This document shows positions 1 through 8,318 of a DNA stretch of 64,000 nt, piece by piece. The stretch is from contig JACPJU010000001.1 of NCBI GenBank assembly GCA_016187385.1, forward strand, positions 268,010 to 332,009, read 5' to 3'. Within the stretch, counting starts at the first letter, position 1; every line of letters begins with the position of its first letter. Source of the stretch: Candidatus Aenigmatarchaeota archaeon. Lineage in GTDB: Archaea; Aenigmatarchaeota; Aenigmatarchaeia; CG10238-14; SCSR01. The notes beneath the pieces were generated by a model. That model was given only the letters and a program-made list of their open reading frames with translations. It was not told the origin of the DNA and did not search any database. Position numbers and translations under genes: made by a program.

Positions 1-518
1 CCATCTCTAGAGAATTTCAATCTATATTTCCGTTCAGATTTTTCTATAGCTATTCTGAGCAATTCTGTTCTGTCTGAAGTTTCATTACTCCCGCAACTCC
101 TCATGTCTTCGGGAAAATAATTGTTTAATCCAACCTTCTTCAATAATGCGTCCAAGGTCCTAAACGAATCACCAGTATAGACACCAAAAGGCACTTTGTT
201 CTCTCTCAAATACTCTATCAGATCCGAGACTCCAGATAATGTCACAACTTTTCCTTCGTTCAAGCATCTCTCGAAAATATTTTCATATGTTGGGAGTATG
301 CGATTATTGCTTATTTCTATATCTTCCTTGGAGATGCCCTTCTTTCCAGCTATTTGAGAAACTACTGACTGTATAGTTGTTGATGTTGGATCTGCATCAG
401 TTCTTCCTCCATCGACATCATAAAGAGCTTTAACTGTTTCTATGTAAGCATTATCCGCTATATTTTCTGCTTCAATTAGAGTTCTGTACAAATCGAAAAT
501 TACAAGTCTGTCTTTCAT
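1..518 (-). CDS. HAD-superfamily hydrolase, haloacid-dehalogenase-like (3' end outside window)
   Basis: About 172 codons are visible from the ATG at 518 and the frame is still open at base 1. The N-terminus reads MKDRLVIFDLYRTL. This is HAD motif I with the nucleophile Asp, but with Tyr instead of the usual second Asp, as in haloacid-dehalogenase-type members (DxYGT). A TGD motif further in (VYTGDS) resembles motif II (S/T). The gene sits at the edge of the polysaccharide locus, three bases after the start of its upstream neighbour's stop region, so it is probably the last gene of a minus-strand operon. Its substrate cannot be inferred; a sugar-phosphate phosphatase role is a guess from context. 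Confidence 0.75.
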   Translation of the reverse strand, partial: MKDRLVIFDLYRTLIEAENIADNAYIETVKALYDVDGGRTDADPTSTTIQSVVSQIAGKKGISKEDIEISNNRILPTYENIFERCLNEGKVVTLSGVSDLIEYLRENKVPFGVYTGDSFRTLDALLKKVGLNNYFPEDMRSCGSNETSDRTELLRIAIEKSERKYRLKFSRD

Positions 519-521
519 ATA

Positions 522-1742
522 TCAATCACCGACTATGTGAGGTTCTGGGTTAGGTACAATAATCTTTCCGTTATACCCCTTCTGCCTGAGTTTAGGTATG
601 ATGTCGTCTTTTATGTTCCATGGTAGTAATAATGCGTATTCGGGTTGTTCGTCTACCAACCTAGACTCTTCCACTATTTTGATATGCATACCTGGTGAGT
701 ACTTTCCAATTTTCAATTCATTAGTTTCGACCAAATAGTCAAGTATACTGGAATCTATTTTGCAGAAGTTTAGAAGTGTAGTTCCTTTTGCCGGCGCTCC
801 AATTCCGACAATTCTGTGACCTTTAGACTTGATATCATTCAACATGCGTTTGAGATGTTCTCTATTGCTATTTACACGGTTTCTGAAATTGTCAAAATTC
901 TCGCGCGAATTTAGATTGGATTGTTTCTCCTGATTGAGAAGAGACTTGACAGAATCCGAAATAGGATATGTTCCTTTATTGCATGCTAGGATACGGATAG
1001 ATCCACCATGGGTTGGAATGCGTTCCGCATGAAAGACATCCATATTAAATCTGTTGAAAAGATTGACGAGAGCCGTAACAGAATAGTATCTCAGATGCTC
1101 GTGATAAATTGCATCGTATTGAAGTTTTTCTATCATGTCGACTATGTAGTGTGATTCTGTCAAGAAAACTCCAGAATCTTCAAGGAGCAATTTGACACCA
1201 TCTATTATCGAGGTTAATTCTTTTGCATGCGGAATAAGGCTCAATCCTGTTATCAACTTTGCTTTTCCGTATTTGCTTGAAATTGTCTCGGCCAAACTTT
1301 CATTGAAAAAGTCTTTGATTGTGGGTATACCATTCTTTATTGCTATGTCGGCCACACTTGCCGGATCGACCCCGAGAATTCTTACGTTCTGTTTTGCAAA
1401 CTCTTGTAATAATGCGCCGTCGTTAGACGCTATATCAATAACCAAATCTTTTTCTGTCAGATTAAAATCTTTTACAAAACGTTCTGCTAATGATTTCATA
1501 TGCGCCAAAAGAGGTTTGTTGGAAGCCGATGTATATATGTAATTGTCAGTGAACAAAACTTTCGGGTCTACAGCATAATTCAACTGGACTAGTTTACAGT
1601 CTTCGCAAAAGAATACATTAAGGGGATAGAATGTTTCACTTTTACCAAGTTGTTCTTCCGATAGGAAAGCATCGCTTGGTGGTTGATGGCTCAAATCAAT
1701 GACATTGTACAATTTTTCGCTAGAGCATATTTCGCATTTCAT
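522..1742 (-). CDS. Zinc-binding sugar C-methyltransferase (TylCIII/NovU-like)
   Basis: This 406-aa protein has the three-part layout of NDP-deoxysugar C-methyltransferases. An N-terminal zinc-binding module has Cys pairs at C3/C6 and C46/C49. A SAM-binding Rossmann core carries DIASNDGALLQEF near residue 102. A C-terminal Rossmann-like domain starts with GIGAPAKGTTLLNF. Family members add a methyl carbon to NDP-4-keto sugars. It precedes an HAD gene and follows an epimerase and RmlA in the same orientation, so it likely modifies a dTDP-sugar made by this operon. The exact sugar and carbon are not readable from sequence. It might instead be a related SAM-dependent sugar-modifying enzyme. Confidence 0.85.
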   Translation of the reverse strand: MKCEICSSEKLYNVIDLSHQPPSDAFLSEEQLGKSETFYPLNVFFCEDCKLVQLNYAVDPKVLFTDNYIYTSASNKPLLAHMKSLAERFVKDFNLTEKDLVIDIASNDGALLQEFAKQNVRILGVDPASVADIAIKNGIPTIKDFFNESLAETISSKYGKAKLITGLSLIPHAKELTSIIDGVKLLLEDSGVFLTESHYIVDMIEKLQYDAIYHEHLRYYSVTALVNLFNRFNMDVFHAERIPTHGGSIRILACNKGTYPISDSVKSLLNQEKQSNLNSRENFDNFRNRVNSNREHLKRMLNDIKSKGHRIVGIGAPAKGTTLLNFCKIDSSILDYLVETNELKIGKYSPGMHIKIVEESRLVDEQPEYALLLPWNIKDDIIPKLRQKGYNGKIIVPNPEPHIVGD

Positions 1743-1788
1743 AGTATAAGTTACAAATGATAAATTTTTAAATTCGAGAATCTCGACA

Positions 1789-2721
1789 TCAGCTGTTATT
1801 TTTCTTGAACCAGTCTATCGTTTGATCAAGACCTTCTTCGAAGTTTACTTTCGGCTCCCATCTTAGTATTTTTTTGGCTAGTGAATTGTCACCACACAAC
1901 CTAGTAGACCCCGGCACCTGCTTGTTCAATACAGACAATGTCGAATCAAACCTGTCTGCTATTTGCTTGGCTATGTCAATTACTTTTATCTCACGCCCCA
2001 ATCCTATATTGATGGGACCGCCGATAAAATCGGTTTCAGCTGCCTTTATAATGGCATCAACAGTATCGTGTATGAATACGAAATCCCGTGTAGGTTTGTC
2101 TGTCCATATCTCGACTTTCTTGTCATTCATCGCTTGGGTTATGACTTTCGGTATGAAAAATTCAGAGTCCTGTCTCGGACCGAATGTATTGAACAACCTG
2201 AGAAAAACAATCGGCATGTTGTACTCTCTTATGAATGTGGTACACATATCCTCCCCCAGTTTTTTGGAAACCCTGTAAATGTCACCTGTCTTGTATATGT
2301 CGACAACTTGTGTTGGGTGCTTTTCGTCAATAGGTAAATATTTAGGCTCGCCATAAATCAGGGCAGTGGAAGTGAAGACAAGTTTTTTAAGATTTTCTAT
2401 CTTCAGTGCAGACTTGAGTACATTGTAGGTCCCCAATACATTAACTTTGAATGCAGTATCGTATTTCTCATTACTAATGGACGGAGATGTATAAGCCGCC
2501 AAATGGAATATGTACTCTAAACTGTCTGGAAGTGCAAAGTTATACTCGGTTATATCCTGCTTGATAAAAGTCACTTGGCCGTCTAGGTGTTGGATATTTT
2601 TGCCGAACTTTATATCAAGTACACTGACATTAGCGCCGAGCTCAACCAATTTCTCAGCGATGTGCGACCCTATGAAACCTGACCCGCCTGTTATTAATAC
2701 TTTCTTGTTTTTCCAGTCCAT
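1789..2721 (-). CDS. NAD-dependent nucleotide-sugar epimerase/dehydratase (extended SDR)
   Basis: This 310-aa protein begins with the nucleotide-binding motif GGSGFIGSHIAEKL (TGxxGxxG type). It has the catalytic Ser/Thr region FTSTALIYGEP and the YxxxK pair in YRVSKKLGED. Extended SDRs of this kind act on UDP-, GDP- or dTDP-linked sugars as 4-epimerases, dehydratases or reductases. RFGPRQ-like sequence (TFGPRQDSEF) is typical of UDP-glucose 4-epimerase-like members. It lies between RmlA and the C-methyltransferase on the same strand, consistent with a deoxysugar operon. The epimerase-versus-dehydratase choice is unresolved. Confidence 0.88.
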   Translation of the reverse strand: MDWKNKKVLITGGSGFIGSHIAEKLVELGANVSVLDIKFGKNIQHLDGQVTFIKQDITEYNFALPDSLEYIFHLAAYTSPSISNEKYDTAFKVNVLGTYNVLKSALKIENLKKLVFTSTALIYGEPKYLPIDEKHPTQVVDIYKTGDIYRVSKKLGEDMCTTFIREYNMPIVFLRLFNTFGPRQDSEFFIPKVITQAMNDKKVEIWTDKPTRDFVFIHDTVDAIIKAAETDFIGGPINIGLGREIKVIDIAKQIADRFDSTLSVLNKQVPGSTRLCGDNSLAKKILRWEPKVNFEEGLDQTIDWFKKNNS

Positions 2722-2743
2722 ATTTAACTCTCGCTCTTTCGGT

Positions 2744-3835
2744 TTAAACTTTTATTATAGAATGTTCTCCTACAACAAGTTGGATTGCCGTTGAAGGAGT
2801 CCCTAAAAATTCAGAGATATTTACATTTCCTCCAATTAGACTATCGACAATCCTTTGTCGACAATTTATTTTTGAATTTCCTATAACTATGCTAGACTCG
2901 ATTTCAGCATTCTCGATTATTGTATTGTCCCCTATCGATGTGTAGGGACCCAGACATGCATTATCCCCAATCACGCAATTCTTGCCTATAACAACAGGCC
3001 CTTTTACAGAAGCTCCTTTCTTGATTATTGTTCCTGTGTCGATATTCACCTTGCCCACAATAGTTGCACCATCTTCAACCAAACCTTTGTTGGATGGTTT
3101 TAATTCGTCCAACAAAAGTCTGTTAGCTTCTAAAATACCTACTGGGTCTCCAGGGTCTTTCCACCATTCTGCATCGACAATCTCATGATGGACATTTTTG
3201 CCGCTGTCTATAATACCCTGCACCGCTTCTGTAATCTCGTATTCGTTTCTTGAGGATGGTTTCAATCTTTCTATGGAATCGAAGATGTGTCTATTCAACA
3301 TATAAATGCCGACCATGGCCAAATCGCTCGGAGGAATTTTAGGTTTCTCGACTAGCCTTATTAATTTTCCGTCCTTTATTTCAGCAACGCCGAATCTACT
3401 CGGATTCTGTATGTTCTTCAGCAAAATTAGACCGTCTATATCAGAATCCATGAATTTTTCGACATATTTCTTTATACCGCCTTTCAAAATGTTGTCACCA
3501 AGATGAACTACAAATTTTCCATCTTTATTATTGGTTGTAAGAAAATCCTTTGCAACCTTGACTGCATGAGCCAAACCTCTTGGAGCGTCTTGTTCTATAT
3601 AAGTAACTTTTATACCTAGTTTTGACCCGTCTCCAACAGCGTCTTTTATTTCTTGTATCCTTTGGGGGGTATGGCCAACTATTATTCCTACGTCGGTAAT
3701 ACCAGCATCTTTTAACGTTTCTATTGAATAGAACAGCATAGGTTTGTTGGCTAGGGGGATTAGATGTTTATTGCTCGTGTGAGTTATTGGCCTTAAGCGT
3801 GTCCCATGACCACCTGCCAAAATCAGACCTTTCAT
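2744..3835 (-). CDS. rmlA: Glucose-1-phosphate thymidylyltransferase, long archaeal form
   Basis: This 363-aa protein starts with the nucleotidyltransferase signature LILAGGHGTRLRPITHTSNK and continues with KPMLFYSIE. After the roughly 235-residue catalytic domain, residues about 245-363 show isoleucine-rich hexapeptide turns (VGKVN, GPVVIGKNCVIGDNA) typical of a left-handed beta helix. Archaeal long RmlA proteins have this layout. The enzyme makes dTDP-glucose from dTTP and glucose-1-phosphate, the entry step for dTDP-rhamnose and dTDP-amino sugars. The matching RmlB is 24 kb away at 27,540-28,490. It is the first gene of a minus-strand run of four and diverges from the aminotransferase at 3,904. 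Confidence 0.9.
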   Translation of the reverse strand: MKGLILAGGHGTRLRPITHTSNKHLIPLANKPMLFYSIETLKDAGITDVGIIVGHTPQRIQEIKDAVGDGSKLGIKVTYIEQDAPRGLAHAVKVAKDFLTTNNKDGKFVVHLGDNILKGGIKKYVEKFMDSDIDGLILLKNIQNPSRFGVAEIKDGKLIRLVEKPKIPPSDLAMVGIYMLNRHIFDSIERLKPSSRNEYEITEAVQGIIDSGKNVHHEIVDAEWWKDPGDPVGILEANRLLLDELKPSNKGLVEDGATIVGKVNIDTGTIIKKGASVKGPVVIGKNCVIGDNACLGPYTSIGDNTIIENAEIESSIVIGNSKINCRQRIVDSLIGGNVNISEFLGTPSTAIQLVVGEHSIIKV

Positions 3836-3903
3836 GACATCATCTATTTAAGTTTTACACTTAACATATAAGCGTTAATTTATTAAAGCTAATTGTTGAT
3901 TCG

Positions 3904-5034
3904 ATGATCCCGTTGTTTAAACCTTGGGTTGGTAAAGAAGAGATAGAAGCAGTAGCCGAAGTTATCAATTCTGGCTGGCTAGGAGTAGGTCCTAAGACTC
4001 AAGAATTCGAAGAAAAATTTGCTGAATATGTGGGAGCAGATTATGCAATAGCTGTCAATTCTGGGACTGCCGCTTTAGATATTGCCATCAAAGCACTTGG
4101 AATAAAATCTGGTGAAATACTAGTACCCTCACTGACATTCGCTGCTACGGCTAATGTCGCATTATATAACAACGCCAAGCCTGTTTTTGTGGATATTGAC
4201 GAAGATACTAACTGTATGAGCATAGAAGATGCAAAAAGGAAATTCACTGAAGATACAAAAGCTATCATACCCGTCCACTATGGCGGTCACCCGTGCGACA
4301 TGGATGAATTTATCGAATTTGCCCAACGAAAAGAGATTCCGATAATAGAAGACGCGGCACATGCCGCCGGGGCTGAATACAATGGGAAAAAGATCGGTTC
4401 TGTATCTGATATCACCTGTTTCAGCTTTCATCCTGTAAAAAACATGGCAACTGGAGACGGTGGCATGGTAACTACAAACGACGAAAAGGTTTATCAGGCT
4501 GTTAAAAAGTTGAGATGGTTCTGCATCAACAAATCGACTTTCGAAAGAGCTGAAAACAAAAAATACTCATGGTATTACGAAATAGACGGGTTAGGATACA
4601 AATATCATATGAATGACATAACAGCTGCTATCGGACTTGTACAATTAAAGAAATTGGATAAAGCGAATGAATTGAGAAGAAACATTTCTAGCCGCTATAT
4701 GAAAGCATTTTCAGACTTGGGATGGGTGAAATTACCTGTAGAAAAACCAAATGTCAAGAGCTCATGGCATATGTTTGTCCCGAAGGTAAAAAATAGAGAC
4801 GGGTTAATAGAACACTTGGGTAACAATGGTATATCTGCAGGTGTTCATTATTTACCTGTTCATATGCACCCTTATTTTGAGGGTTTAATAAAAGAAGGTC
4901 GTATAAATAGACCAGACACACCTGTAACAGATACTGTATGGAAAAATATAATAACACTGCCTCTATTTCCTGGGCTGGCTGATGCTGAATTGGAGAAAAT
5001 CGTAGCATCTGTAAGGGAATTCAAACCAGAATGA
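3904..5034 (+). CDS. DegT/DnrJ/EryC1/StrS sugar aminotransferase
   Basis: This 376-aa PLP-dependent enzyme has the family landmarks AVNSGTAALDIAIKAL (cofactor phosphate binding), EDAAHAAGAEYNGKKIG (Asp contacting the pyridine ring) and SFHPVKNMATGDGG, with the Schiff-base lysine. Such enzymes transfer an amino group from glutamate to a keto-sugar nucleotide. It is the first gene of a plus-strand group with a GT2, a FemAB-like protein and an N-formyltransferase, and it diverges from rmlA. The natural reading is a dTDP-4-keto (or 3-keto) sugar made by RmlA/RmlB, aminated here and then N-formylated. Which carbon is aminated is not determinable. Confidence 0.92.
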   Translation: MIPLFKPWVGKEEIEAVAEVINSGWLGVGPKTQEFEEKFAEYVGADYAIAVNSGTAALDIAIKALGIKSGEILVPSLTFAATANVALYNNAKPVFVDIDEDTNCMSIEDAKRKFTEDTKAIIPVHYGGHPCDMDEFIEFAQRKEIPIIEDAAHAAGAEYNGKKIGSVSDITCFSFHPVKNMATGDGGMVTTNDEKVYQAVKKLRWFCINKSTFERAENKKYSWYYEIDGLGYKYHMNDITAAIGLVQLKKLDKANELRRNISSRYMKAFSDLGWVKLPVEKPNVKSSWHMFVPKVKNRDGLIEHLGNNGISAGVHYLPVHMHPYFEGLIKEGRINRPDTPVTDTVWKNIITLPLFPGLADAELEKIVASVREFKPE

Positions 5035-5080
5035 CACATTCCTTTAAATTATTATCGGGATTACTCTATTTAGTGATTGT

Positions 5081-6097
5081 TTGAATCGTCCAATGGTCTC
5101 TGTTATTGTATTGAACTACAATGGTGGTAGATTTATCCAGGATTGCTTAGATTCATTGAAGAAAATAGACCATGGCAAGTATACGTATGAAGTGGTTGTT
5201 GTAGATAATGCGTCATCTGATAATTCTGTAGAGATAATAAAAAAATATCTACCATGGATAAAATTTATTGAAACTGGAAAGAATTTGGGGTATGCCGGTG
5301 GTAACAATGTTGGTGTTAGTGTAGCGAAGGGTAAGTATCTGATATTTTTGAACCCGGACACTGTTGTAGACAAAAATTTTCTTAAAGAACTGGTGGATTC
5401 TATCGAAAAAGATAAAAGTGTCGGTGCATTCTCTTCAAAGGTTCTCTACAAGAATCGGAAGGATAAAATAAACACTGTAGGTGGTTTCTGGAGTATTTTA
5501 GGTATATCAGGATCCGTTGGCGAAGGCAAGAGAGATGATGATGTAGGTAGTACAATTTACACATTCTATCCAACAGGGTGTTCAATGATAATCGACAAAA
5601 AATTGTATACTTCGATAGGAAAATTTGATGATGATTACTTTCTTTATTGCGAAGATCCTGACATTGGTTGGAGGTTATGGGATAATGGGTATAAAGTAGC
5701 ACTTGCCCCGAAATCTAAAGTTTATCATTCAGTGAGCGGGTCCCTAAAGGGGCTTGGTAAGAAAGCGTACAGCGACACATTCTACTATTACAACGCAAGG
5801 AACGGATTGATAACAATTGCGAAGAATGCCGCGATGTTGGATTTGTTTTGGATGATACCTGTATACATATTTTCATGGTCGGCTCTTTCCATTCTTTTTC
5901 TAATTAGGGGGAACCTAAGAGCTGCTAAATCGGTGATAAAAGGCGTTGTATGGCCAGTATCAAACATTGGTTGGATACTTGAGAAAAGAAGAAAATCTTA
6001 TAGAAAGAAAACAGGTAAAGCCAAAACGATGATGATGGGTTTCATTGATACGGTGAGAATATTTCTTGGTTCAAAAGTAGAGAAACATTTTGCATAG
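5081..6097 (+). CDS. Family 2 glycosyltransferase, rhamnosyltransferase-like
   Basis: This 338-aa GT2 enzyme has N-terminal VSVIVLNYNGG and NPDTVV (the DxD-like metal site is NPD), then FPTGCSMIIDKK-type acceptor residues and EDPDIGWRLW. These are typical of the WbbL/RfbF rhamnosyltransferase branch. A hydrophobic stretch near residues 255-280 may attach it to the membrane. I keep the TTG start at 5,081 because a GTGAT ribosome-binding core ends three bases upstream. The in-frame ATG at 5,093 is the alternative and loses four residues. The donor is probably a dTDP-deoxysugar made in the same locus. Confidence 0.9.
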   Translation: MNRPMVSVIVLNYNGGRFIQDCLDSLKKIDHGKYTYEVVVVDNASSDNSVEIIKKYLPWIKFIETGKNLGYAGGNNVGVSVAKGKYLIFLNPDTVVDKNFLKELVDSIEKDKSVGAFSSKVLYKNRKDKINTVGGFWSILGISGSVGEGKRDDDVGSTIYTFYPTGCSMIIDKKLYTSIGKFDDDYFLYCEDPDIGWRLWDNGYKVALAPKSKVYHSVSGSLKGLGKKAYSDTFYYYNARNGLITIAKNAAMLDLFWMIPVYIFSWSALSILFLIRGNLRAAKSVIKGVVWPVSNIGWILEKRRKSYRKKTGKAKTMMMGFIDTVRIFLGSKVEKHFA

Positions 6098-6107
6098 ATG
6101 GTTTCAC

Positions 6108-7088
6108 ATGAAAATAGAGATAGTTGAAAATGATGAAAAGAAATGGCGCGATTTGTATAAACATGACTTTACACCGGTATTCAGAACTTTCGAGTGGGCA
6201 AAAGTGGCATTGGATAATCCGAAATACATTATAGCTAGGGACGGAGAAGAATTGATAGGCTGGATGGCTTTCCAAGAAAAAAGGTTAACATTCATAAAAA
6301 TACGCACTTCTTGTTCTATGCCGATCGGCACAAACGACGAGGTTAAATTAAATATTCTGAGATTTTTCAAGAGCCTTTCTGGTGTAAATATAGTGAATAC
6401 AACCTATCAGGATCACAGACTCAGCAATCTAGCTTTCAAAACAGGATTTAATCCGACTGAAAAGGCTACTGTAATTGTCGATTTGACTAAACATGAAAGT
6501 ACTATGGAGTTTTTGGATAAAGATAGCAGATATGATGTTAACAAGGCGAAGAAACAAGGTGTAACAGTTGTAGATGCTACAATTGATGAAAATGCATGGG
6601 AAGAATTCTTCGAAATTTACGATGATGTTGGTAAAACTTGGGGTGTAGGAACTTTAAATAAAGAAGATTTCATGAGATTCAAGTCACTCATACCGCATAA
6701 TCTCGTAAAATTATTTGTTGCGAAATCAGGTGATAAAATAGCATCGGGTGCTATAATACTCAATTCCGAGGATACTGTGATTTTTTACATAAACGCATCT
6801 AACCAAGATATCAAACATATACAAGCGAATAGCATATTGATTTACGAAATCATGGATTATGCGAAAAGGAACGGATTTCAATATTTTGATTTGTTTGGAT
6901 ATGATTTGTTTGCTAAGAAAAATGAGAAAACTTATGGGATAAACAAATTCAAAATGAGTTTTGGTGGAGAGGTTAAGAAATTTTATAAATTTACAAATTC
7001 CACCTTGTTTGTAATAGCCAGAAAATTATATAACAAAATAAGAATTTTGAAAAACTTCTATTTTTTCATTCAAAGAACTAGAGGATAA
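6108..7088 (+). CDS. FemAB/GNAT-like acyltransferase (Acetyltransf_6 type)
   Basis: This 326-aa protein has the double-GNAT layout of FemAB/BioF2-like proteins. Motifs such as DKDSRYDVNKAKKQGV and the C-terminal IYEIMDYAKRNGFQYFDLFG match this group. Family members transfer aminoacyl or acyl groups. In archaeal and bacterial polysaccharide clusters they are thought to acylate amino sugars or bridge residues. The ATG at 6,108 gives MKIEIVEND. An upstream TTG at 6,090 is possible but overlaps the glycosyltransferase and has no visible ribosome-binding site. Its place between the GT2 and the N-formyltransferase suggests it acts on the same amino sugar. Confidence 0.8.
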   Translation: MKIEIVENDEKKWRDLYKHDFTPVFRTFEWAKVALDNPKYIIARDGEELIGWMAFQEKRLTFIKIRTSCSMPIGTNDEVKLNILRFFKSLSGVNIVNTTYQDHRLSNLAFKTGFNPTEKATVIVDLTKHESTMEFLDKDSRYDVNKAKKQGVTVVDATIDENAWEEFFEIYDDVGKTWGVGTLNKEDFMRFKSLIPHNLVKLFVAKSGDKIASGAIILNSEDTVIFYINASNQDIKHIQANSILIYEIMDYAKRNGFQYFDLFGYDLFAKKNEKTYGINKFKMSFGGEVKKFYKFTNSTLFVIARKLYNKIRILKNFYFFIQRTRG

Positions 7089-7102
7089 CTCGGATAATTA
7101 TT

Positions 7103-7882
7103 ATGACCAAGAAACTTCGTATTGTACTTGCAACTAGTTCTTACCCGAGTGCTATGTATTTTGTAGAGAGCGTATGTAGAGAAAAAAATGTGGCTGGAAT
7201 AATATTCGAAGAAAAACGCGGAAGAAAAGAATCTATATTAAGAGTACTAAAACGCACTAGAAAATTGGGATTACTGAAAGCAATCGATGAACTTATATTT
7301 TATTTTTCCAAGAGATTTTTACTTGGCAAAGGAAAAGCTTTCTCGAAAACAAATGATGCGTATATAGATAATATACCGATATGTTATGTTAAAAACATAA
7401 ATGATACCGAAGCCAAAAATTTTATAAGGAAATTAAAAGCTGATGTTTTGGTGGTTTATGGAGTAAGTATCTTAAAAGATGAGATAATCTCTATTTTACC
7501 CAAAGGTGTTTTGAACATGCATCCTGGCATAACTCCAGAATATCGCGGACTCGATCCTTTATTTTGGTCTATCATTAACAAAGATTTTGATAAAATAGGT
7601 GCTACAATTCACTTTATTGATAAAGGTGTAGATACTGGTCCTGTAATAGTTCAGAATACTATAGATGTCAGACGAAATGATTCTTACGCAACTCTCTTCG
7701 AGAAAGTTTTGAAAGAAGGTATCAATTCGATGATAGCTGCATTGACGCTCGTCGAAAACGACGCTGTCAAAATAATTAACAGGCAGAAATCTTCCAGTCG
7801 TTTGTATACGCGTCCTGGGATTTCTAATTATTTGGCGTATAGGAAAGGAATGAAAACTCTCAGAGAATCAAGGAACTTGTAA
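7103..7882 (+). CDS. 10-formyl-THF-dependent sugar N-formyltransferase
   Basis: This 259-aa protein carries the formyltransferase catalytic triad: Asn138 and His140 in VLNMHPGITPEYRG, and Asp177 in FIDKGVDTGPVI. It lacks the longer C-terminal domain of methionyl-tRNA formyltransferase. Together with its position after a DegT aminotransferase, this points to formylation of an amino sugar nucleotide, as in the VioF or FdtF/WlaRD families. The donor would be N10-formyl-tetrahydrofolate. GlyA, 5-formyl-THF cyclo-ligase and FolD follow within 3.5 kb and can make that donor. Its 3' end overlaps the convergent membrane-protein gene by 23 bases. Confidence 0.88.
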   Translation: MTKKLRIVLATSSYPSAMYFVESVCREKNVAGIIFEEKRGRKESILRVLKRTRKLGLLKAIDELIFYFSKRFLLGKGKAFSKTNDAYIDNIPICYVKNINDTEAKNFIRKLKADVLVVYGVSILKDEIISILPKGVLNMHPGITPEYRGLDPLFWSIINKDFDKIGATIHFIDKGVDTGPVIVQNTIDVRRNDSYATLFEKVLKEGINSMIAALTLVENDAVKIINRQKSSSRLYTRPGISNYLAYRKGMKTLRESRNL

Positions 7883-8306
7883 ACAAATAATTCAAAAAAA
7901 TATTTGTTATAGAATTAAGGAAAATGAATATGAAATATCTTGCGCCAATACCCCCCAGAAATCTTACAATAACTGTAGTTAAAAAATAATATCCGATTAG
8001 AGTAAACCAGAATCCTTCAAATCCAAAGAAATGTCCTGAAAATACAACTATTATTTGAGCGGGAAATGAAAATAATACAAAACGTTGCAATCGAAGATAT
8101 ATGAAACTGTGTGAAACGGATAGAATTATAGCCAGTAGAAGACCTTCATAAATACCGAATCTTATGCCAGTTAACCATGGTGCAAAAAATAAAAAATCTA
8201 CTCCGCTTGAATGTAAAAATCTTTTTGAAAATGCGTCGAATGCAAGATTCAATAGAACAAAAATGAATGAAAATATTAAAAAATCAGATGTTAATTCTAA
8301 TGGCAT
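7860..8306 (-). CDS. Small polytopic membrane protein, unknown
   Basis: This 148-aa protein is strongly hydrophobic, with about five predicted membrane segments and basic residues between them. I do not recognise a family. Its size and layout are reminiscent of ECF-transporter substrate components or MreD-like proteins, but no diagnostic motif is seen. It starts 12 bases after the glyA stop codon on the same strand and so is probably co-transcribed with glyA. A folate-related or vitamin uptake role would fit that position but is only inference. Confidence 0.65.
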   Translation of the reverse strand: MPLELTSDFLIFSFIFVLLNLAFDAFSKRFLHSSGVDFLFFAPWLTGIRFGIYEGLLLAIILSVSHSFIYLRLQRFVLFSFPAQIIVVFSGHFFGFEGFWFTLIGYYFLTTVIVRFLGGIGARYFIFIFLNSITNIFLNYLFTSSLIL

Positions 8307-8318
8307 AGTTGAATCATT

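Noticed and set aside
1192-1542. Open frame opposite the C-methyltransferase
   Set aside because: It lies wholly inside a well-supported gene on the other strand and has no family features; it is a shadow frame.
7103-7882. Methionyl-tRNA formyltransferase
   Set aside because: It lacks the C-terminal tRNA-binding domain, archaea do not formylate initiator tRNA, and its neighbours are sugar genes.
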